DNA from: Rhodopseudomonas palustris
GTDB taxonomy: Bacteria; Pseudomonadota; Alphaproteobacteria; Rhizobiales; Xanthobacteraceae
Assembly: GCF_003031265.1 (NCBI RefSeq)
Contig: NZ_CP019966.1
Location: 806,001 to 870,000 of the forward strand
DNA: 64,000 nucleotides
Direction: 5' to 3'
Numbering within the stretch: the stretch's first letter is position 1; each line of letters opens with the position of its first letter. Below, in pieces: positions 59,012 through 64,000 of this stretch. A model generated the notes under the pieces. That model had not been told where the DNA came from. It was given only the letters and a program-made list of their open reading frames with translations, and did no database searches. The translations under genes were made by a program, and so were the position numbers.

Positions 59012-61726
59012 TCAGGCGGCGCAGGTTGAAAGGTGCGAGGTGAGCAACTTGCGGAACGCGGCGGCAGGGATGGCAGGGCTGAACAGCCAACCCTGCATCT
59101 GGGTGCAGCCGAGCGTCGTGAGGATCTCGCGCTGCCGCGCGGTCTCGACGCCCTCGGCGGTGGTGGTCATGTGACGAGCCGCTGCGATGTTGACCACGGC
59201 CTGCACGATCGCGGTCGAGCCTTCGGTGGTGTCGATGCCGTCGATAAAGCTGCGATCGATCTTGATCTTGTCGAACGGGAAGCGCTGCAGATAGCTCAGC
59301 GACGAATAGCCAGTGCCGAAATCGTCGAGCGAAATCCTCACCCCGAGCGCGCGAAGCTGGGTCAGTGTACTCAGCGCAGCGTCATCGTCGTGAATCAGCA
59401 CCGCCTCGGTGACTTCGAGTTCGAGCCGGCTCGCCGGCAGCCCCGACGCGCCGAGCACGGAGGCGACCAGCAGCGCCAGCGACGGCTGACGGAATTGCAC
59501 CGGCGAGATATTCACCGCGAGCGTGATATCGCTGTCCCAGGTCGCCGCCTCCGAGCAGGCGGTCGCCAGCGTCCAGGCGCCGATCTCGTTGATCAGGCCG
59601 GTGTCCTCGGCGATCGGAATGAACTCGGCCGGCGAGATCATGCCGCGGGTCGGATGCCGCCAGCGCAGCAGCGCCTCGCAACCCGTGATCGCGCCGCTGC
59701 GCAGATCGACCTGCGGCTGATAGTGGATTTCGAAGCCGCGGTCGGCGATCGCGCTGCGCAGGTCGAATTCGAGCTGGCGGCGGGTCTTGGCGACTGCGTC
59801 CATTTCCGGCTCGAAGAACCGGAAGGTGCGCCGGCCCTCGGCCTTGGCGCTGTACATCGCCAGGTCGGCGTTCTTCACCAGCTGGTCGAGATCAGCGCCA
59901 TCGCGCGGCGCGATCGCAATTCCGATCGATGCGTCGGTGGAGAGCAGGTGGCCGAGGCATTGATACGGCAACCGGATCGACTCGTAGATGCGGTCGACCA
60001 GCGCGGTAGCTTCGTCGGGGCCGCTGACGCCGATCTGGATGATGGCGAATTCGTCGCCGCCGAGCCGAGCGACAAAGTCAGTCTCGCGCACGCAGTCGCG
60101 CAGCCGCACCGCGACCTGCTTCAAGAGTTCGTCGCCGACCGGATGGCCGAGCGTATCGTTGATGCTCTTGAACTCGTCGATGTCGATGTATAGCAGCGCG
60201 AACGGCGCCCCGCGGCTGGCACGCTGCAGCTCGTTTTCGAGTCGCTGCCGGAACATCGAGCGGTTCGGCAGATCGGTGAGACTGTCGAAATGCGCCAGAT
60301 AGGAGATCCGCTCGTCGTAACGTTTGCGCTCGGTGGCATCCTCGTGGGTGATGACCCAGCCGCCGCCCGGCACCGGCACGCTCGAGAATTCGATCGAGCG
60401 GTCGTGGATGCTGTGAATCTCCGACACGCGCTGCGACGACAGGCGGTCGATCAGATCGGTGGTGATCTTGTCGATGTTGCCGCCGAGCGAGCCCGTCGAT
60501 TTCCGATGTTCGAGCACGTCGCGCAGACTGCAGCCGGGCTTCACCACCTCGGGCGACAGACCGTACATCTCCATGTAGCGCTGATTGCAGATCACCAGCC
60601 GGGCCTGGGCATCGAACAGCAGCAAGCCCTGCGACATGTTGTTGATCGCGGTGTCGAGTCGCTGCTTGTCGAGCTGCAGCTTGCGTTGGGTGGCGCGGTG
60701 GTGCTTGCCGATCTGGTTGATGATCAGCAACAAGATCACGGTCACCACCAAGGCCGAGACGGCCGCGACCGAGACCATCAGCTTGGTCTGGGTCCGCCAG
60801 CTCGCCAGCGCATCCTCGGTAGTGGTGGTAACAACCATCACGATCGGCAGTTCGGTAAGCGCGTGCGACGCGACCAATCGGTCCTGCCCGTCGATCGGGC
60901 TGGTCAGCCGCGCAGTGGTGTCGTCGTCGAACATCGCCTGCTGCTGAAGCGGTCCGTCGCGGAAATTGCGGCCGATCATGCCCTCGGCGAACGGGTGACG
61001 CGTCAGCAAGGTGCCGTCGCTGTGATGCATCGAGACGGCTGAATCGCCGATCAGCGAGACTTGCGACAGGAAACGGTCGAAATGCGCCGGCGTGATCGCG
61101 CGCGTGACCACGCCGAGGAATTCACCGTCGGCTGCAGTCAGGCGCTGCGCCAGCACGATGCTCCAGCCGCCAGCCAGCGCGTTCTGCTCCAGCGCGACGG
61201 TAACCCGCTGTGCGGTCCCGGATTTGTGGTCGAGGAAGTAACGTTGATCTGCGATTGACAGCACCGGCACCGGCCAAACGTCGGAGGTGTTGATCAGGGT
61301 GCCGTTCGAATCGAAAATTTTCAGCGCAGTGATCTCGGTCGCACCTCGGGCGCGCGAGCGCAGAGTCTGATGCATCGCCAGCGTCGCCATCGTGCCGCCG
61401 AACGCTTCGGCCGACGGCTGCCGCATCTGGCGGGCAGTGCTGACAATGTCGTTCTGCATCGCCAGGAAATCGTCGATTTCGCGGTCGTAATGCAGCGCCA
61501 GCAGCAATGCGGTGTTGGACAGCTCGCGCTCGCCGTTGCGCAGCGCCTTCTCCTTGAAATTGCTGACAGTCAGCGTGGTGGTGACCGCAATACCGGCAAT
61601 CAGCAGGGCGCCGCTCAGGATCAGCCAGAGGATCGGGCGAAGACGCAGCATCCCGGCGACGGACGAGTTCTCGCCGATGTCAGGAGGAGGTTCGAAAGCC
61701 GGATCTGGGGGCCGGACGTGTTGCAT
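59012..61726 (-). CDS. Membrane sensor GGDEF-EAL protein with PAS domain
   Basis: About 904 residues: an N-terminal helix (LILSGALLIAGIAVTTTLTV), a periplasmic dCache-like sensor (about residues 45-320), a second helix (VAAVSALVVTVILLLIINQ), a PAS domain, then GGDEF (about residue 556) and EAL (about residue 684). GGDEF is intact (RLGGDEF) with an RETD inhibitory site five residues upstream. The EAL motif is EALLRW with QVDLR, the DDFGTGYSS loop and a C-terminal EGVE, so both synthesis and breakdown of cyclic di-GMP are possible. The start is uncertain: ATG 61726, TTG 61768 or ATG 61651. Neighbouring genes give no ligand clue. Confidence 0.9.
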   Translation of the reverse strand: MQHVRPPDPAFEPPPDIGENSSVAGMLRLRPILWLILSGALLIAGIAVTTTLTVSNFKEKALRNGERELSNTALLLALHYDREIDDFLAMQNDIVSTARQMRQPSAEAFGGTMATLAMHQTLRSRARGATEITALKIFDSNGTLINTSDVWPVPVLSIADQRYFLDHKSGTAQRVTVALEQNALAGGWSIVLAQRLTAADGEFLGVVTRAITPAHFDRFLSQVSLIGDSAVSMHHSDGTLLTRHPFAEGMIGRNFRDGPLQQQAMFDDDTTARLTSPIDGQDRLVASHALTELPIVMVVTTTTEDALASWRTQTKLMVSVAAVSALVVTVILLLIINQIGKHHRATQRKLQLDKQRLDTAINNMSQGLLLFDAQARLVICNQRYMEMYGLSPEVVKPGCSLRDVLEHRKSTGSLGGNIDKITTDLIDRLSSQRVSEIHSIHDRSIEFSSVPVPGGGWVITHEDATERKRYDERISYLAHFDSLTDLPNRSMFRQRLENELQRASRGAPFALLYIDIDEFKSINDTLGHPVGDELLKQVAVRLRDCVRETDFVARLGGDEFAIIQIGVSGPDEATALVDRIYESIRLPYQCLGHLLSTDASIGIAIAPRDGADLDQLVKNADLAMYSAKAEGRRTFRFFEPEMDAVAKTRRQLEFDLRSAIADRGFEIHYQPQVDLRSGAITGCEALLRWRHPTRGMISPAEFIPIAEDTGLINEIGAWTLATACSEAATWDSDITLAVNISPVQFRQPSLALLVASVLGASGLPASRLELEVTEAVLIHDDDAALSTLTQLRALGVRISLDDFGTGYSSLSYLQRFPFDKIKIDRSFIDGIDTTEGSTAIVQAVVNIAAARHMTTTAEGVETARQREILTTLGCTQMQGWLFSPAIPAAAFRKLLTSHLSTCAA

Positions 61727-61904
61727 CCCGCGAAAACTACCTGCCACAGATGAGAGGCGGGTTAGCAATCACGGTAAGCAAAACTTGAATCGGGGAGCGG
61801 CGCTGGAATTGTTCAAGACCACGCCTGTTCAATATTGCTCATGTCGGTGCCGGCGGGGCAATTGCTGCGAAGGATCAACGCAGCAGTCTTCGGCGCAAAG
61901 CAAA

Positions 61905-61930
61905 GGGCCGGCGGATCGCTCCGCCGGCCC
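61905..61930 (-). terminator. Terminator after the small membrane protein gene
   Basis: A perfect 11-bp GC stem (61905-61915 with 61920-61930) closes a 4-base loop; on the minus strand it is followed by TTTGCTTTG and on the plus strand by TTTT. It lies 49 bases past the stop of the gene at 61979. Confidence 0.8.
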
Positions 61931-61978
61931 TTTTGACATGCGAACGGCAGCTGACTGCCGGTGCCGAGCGTTGCTCGG

Positions 61979-62380
61979 TTAGTTGATCGGCGTGCCGGCG
62001 CGCGGCGCCGCAGCGCTGTTGGCACGATAGACTTCGAACACGCCCCACGCGGCGGCGGCGAGATACACCAGCGCCGCCAGATTGCGCGGCAGGATCATCG
62101 CCAGCGCGATCAGCGCGACTGCCGTGGCGCAGGCCTTCACCAGCTTGTTCTCGTCGGCGAAGATCAGCTTGAAGCGATCCCAGTTGTCGACCTTCAGCGG
62201 CAGCTCCAGGGTCTGCAGGCCGAACTTTTCCCAGGCGCCCTTGAAGCCGAGTTCGCGCGCCCACAGCAGGAACAGCGCGACCAGGAAGGCGACGATCGTG
62301 ATGACAGCGGCGAGAGGGCCGCCCGCGTAGCCGATCACGACCACCAGGGCGACTGCAAAAGCACCGATCCAATATTGCAT
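61979..62380 (-). CDS. Small integral membrane protein of unknown function
   Basis: The 133-residue protein has three or four hydrophobic segments: two at the N-terminus (YWIGAFAVALVVVIGYAGG and ITIVAFLVALFLLWA), a soluble stretch (ELGFKGAWEKFGLQTLELPLKVDNWDRFKLI), then ATAVALIALAMIL and NLAALVYLAAAAWGVFEVY. ATG 62380 follows GAAAGG; a GTG 18 bases upstream is less likely. I do not recognise the family. A terminator follows. Confidence 0.75.
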   Translation of the reverse strand: MQYWIGAFAVALVVVIGYAGGPLAAVITIVAFLVALFLLWARELGFKGAWEKFGLQTLELPLKVDNWDRFKLIFADENKLVKACATAVALIALAMILPRNLAALVYLAAAAWGVFEVYRANSAAAPRAGTPIN

Positions 62381-62814
62381 TGATTTACCTTTCGTCACCC
62401 GGCGCTCGCGGGTGCCCTTTCAGGTTCGCTCACGCGCGGTCGTCGCGGGTGAGGTGGAATGACAAGCCAGGCACGCGCTCGCTGTTGCGGAGGTCGTCAT
62501 CCTCGACTGCGCTCACGATCACCGCCTGCGGAACATCGACGCGTGCCGATTCCCAGCTCTTTTTGAATAAGGCAAATGCGAAAACGCTGCCAGTCAGGCG
62601 AATTGCTGACAGTGATCATTGGATGAAAGTGGTTGGCGGACGTTCCGGGCTGACGAATAGGTGGCCGGGTGCGGCATCCTGACCGGTGCGCTGCAAAGCT
62701 CCCACTGCGGGGTCTTCGCCTTTTGTCGGGTGCTGACCGGTATTCTTACCAGCGATCAGCTTAATCACTGCGTAACGACGACTGCGAATAGTCGAGCCTG
62801 AGGGGAGAATACCC
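62381..62814. other. Intergenic region without a supported gene
   Basis: This 434-base stretch contains short hairpins (for example CACCCG/CGGGTG at 62396-62414 and CGACT/AGTCG at 62779-62794, the latter just before the ribosome site of the next gene). One frame, 62380-62682, is open but has no ribosome site and mixed composition. It probably holds divergent promoters for the genes at 62380 and 62815. Confidence 0.5.
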
Positions 62815-63009
62815 ATGCTGCAGACGCTCGAAACCACGGATTTGAAAGAAGCGCGCCGATCGCGGATCGCGCAGTTCAGCGGCCGCGCCGCGACGCTGAA
62901 GGTCGGCGGCTCCTCGGTCACCGGCATCGTCCGTGCCGTCAAGGAAGACAAGACCGGCGAGACCCCGCGCTGGATCGTCACCGTGATGGCGCAGCCGGCC
63001 CGGCGCTGA
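62815..63009 (+). CDS. Small unknown protein with a beta-rich core
   Basis: The 64-residue protein starts at ATG 62815 after a strong GAGGGGAG site. An N-terminal helix (LKEARRSRIAQFSG) precedes a short beta-strand segment (ATLKVGGSSVTGIVRAVKED...RWIVTVMAQ). It is well formed and probably expressed, but I do not recognise it. Its stop meets the end of a convergent acyl-CoA dehydrogenase gene. Confidence 0.7.
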   Translation: MLQTLETTDLKEARRSRIAQFSGRAATLKVGGSSVTGIVRAVKEDKTGETPRWIVTVMAQPARR

Positions 63010-64000
63010 TCACTCGGGCAGCAATTGCGACGGCGGCACGAAGTGGTGGGCATTTAGGCCCGCCTGCGCTTTCGCCTTCGCCAGCTCGGCGCGAGCCACC
63101 ACGCGCAGATGTACCTCATCCGGCCCGTCGAGAAACCGCATCGCGCGGCCCCAGGTCCATAAGTAAGACAGCGGCGTATCCGGCGTCAGGCCCATCGCCC
63201 CGAACACCTGCATGGCGCGATCGACGATCCGGGTTTGCAACCGCGCCGCCACCAGTTTTATCGCCGAGACGTCGACCCGCGCTGCCGCATTGCCGGCGCG
63301 GTCCATGCGGTGCGCCGCATGCATCACCAAGAGCCGCGCCTGATCGATCTCCAGCCGCGATTCGGCGATCCAGTCTTGAATATTCGCAAAGTCTGCGAGG
63401 TGCTTGCCGAACGCCTCGCGCTCGAGCGCGCGCTCCGCCATCAGTTCGAGCGCAACTTCGCATTGGCCGATGGTGCGCATGCAATGATGCACCCGGCCGG
63501 GCCCGAGCCGGTCCTGCGCCAAACGAAAGCCCCTGCCTTCCTCGCCGAGCAGATTGGCTGCCGGTACCCGGACGTTGCGGAACACCAGCTCGCAATGTCC
63601 TTCCGGCGAGTGATAGTGCATCACCGGGATGTTGCGGACGATCGACAGGCCCGGCGTGTTCATCGGCACCAGCAGCATCGAGTGCCGCTCGGTCGAGGTC
63701 GCCGGCAGGTACTCGCCGGTGACGCCCATCACGATCGCCAGTTTGCAGTTCGGATGCGCGGCCCCGGTGATGAACCATTTGCGGCCGTTGATGACGTAGT
63801 CGTCGCCGTCACGGGTGATGGTGGTGCGAATGTTACGCGCGTCCGACGATGCGGCATCCGGCTCGCTCATCGCGAAGCAGGACCGGATCTCGCCGATCAG
63901 CAGCGGATCGAGCCACTCGGCGCGCTGCTCCGGCGTCGCCGCCAGATGCAGCAGCTCCATGTTGCCGGTGTCGGGCGCGTTGCAGTTGAACACTTCCGAC
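63010..64000 (-). CDS. Acyl-CoA dehydrogenase (N-terminus outside window)
   Basis: The frame stays open to the end of the window, so the N-terminus is missing; the first codon shown as GTG in the frame is internal. The 330 visible residues have the flavin segment SCFAMSEPDAASSDARNI, the beta-domain DGDDYVINGRKWFITGAAHP and the C-terminal helical domain with AMQVFGAMGLTPDTPLSYLW. It ends with the ACAD10/11-like segment AMRFLDGPDEVHLRVVARAEL. It oxidises an acyl-CoA and passes electrons to ETF; chain specificity is unknown. Confidence 0.93.
   Translation of the reverse strand, partial: SEVFNCNAPDTGNMELLHLAATPEQRAEWLDPLLIGEIRSCFAMSEPDAASSDARNIRTTITRDGDDYVINGRKWFITGAAHPNCKLAIVMGVTGEYLPATSTERHSMLLVPMNTPGLSIVRNIPVMHYHSPEGHCELVFRNVRVPAANLLGEEGRGFRLAQDRLGPGRVHHCMRTIGQCEVALELMAERALEREAFGKHLADFANIQDWIAESRLEIDQARLLVMHAAHRMDRAGNAAARVDVSAIKLVAARLQTRIVDRAMQVFGAMGLTPDTPLSYLWTWGRAMRFLDGPDEVHLRVVARAELAKAKAQAGLNAHHFVPPSQLLPE

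Overview
The window is GC-rich DNA with the gene content of a metabolically versatile alphaproteobacterium of the Bradyrhizobium/Rhodopseudomonas group. The strongest pointer is a pioABC operon (decaheme cytochrome, MtrB-type porin and HiPIP with a FixK box upstream), the iron-oxidation locus known from Rhodopseudomonas palustris TIE-1. The assignment rests on gene content and motifs alone.

Region 1 (1-9001) deals with electron donors. The 3' part of an NAD-dependent formate dehydrogenase operon (fdsB-fdsA-fdhD-fdsD) leads into an oxalate/formate-family transporter and a TTCG-loop terminator. A secreted sorbosone-dehydrogenase-like protein and a diheme cytochrome c follow. Region 2 (9412-16790) holds a large KatE-type catalase, an acyl-CoA dehydrogenase coupled to a MoxR/CoxE (AAA ATPase plus VWA) pair, and an acyl-CoA synthetase. 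Region 3 (16962-21780) is pioABC on the minus strand, with strong hairpins in both intercistronic gaps and a perfect FixK/FNR palindrome upstream of pioA.

Region 4 (22304-30361) is assimilatory sulfate metabolism. Sulfate ABC importer genes and cysH lie on the minus strand, divergent from cysD and a fused cysN-cysC, so import, activation and reduction are grouped. Region 5 (30368-40996) has an HWE histidine kinase, then a peptide-type ABC importer whose operon encloses an amidase and an AtzG-like small subunit. A paralogous binding protein is transcribed divergently. Region 6 (41323-46967) has a methyltransferase, a TonB-dependent receptor with a periplasmic EF-hand protein, a Crp/Fnr regulator and a PAS-GGDEF protein.

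Region 7 (47055-56129) is a two-partner secretion locus (TpsB transporter, 1949-residue TpsA adhesin-like exoprotein) followed by an unrecognised gene with possible winged-helix segments and a tRNA-Arg(CCG). Region 8 (56312-64000) has a YccF membrane protein, a small unknown protein, a gamma-glutamyltransferase-family enzyme, a membrane GGDEF-EAL protein, two small unknown proteins and a truncated acyl-CoA dehydrogenase.

Two families of palindromic intergenic repeats are present (two copies each). Both copies of one family sit in the same place: just after a binding-protein gene and before its permease gene, in the sulfate and in the peptide-type importer. No CRISPR array, intact insertion sequence, rRNA or integrase was seen.
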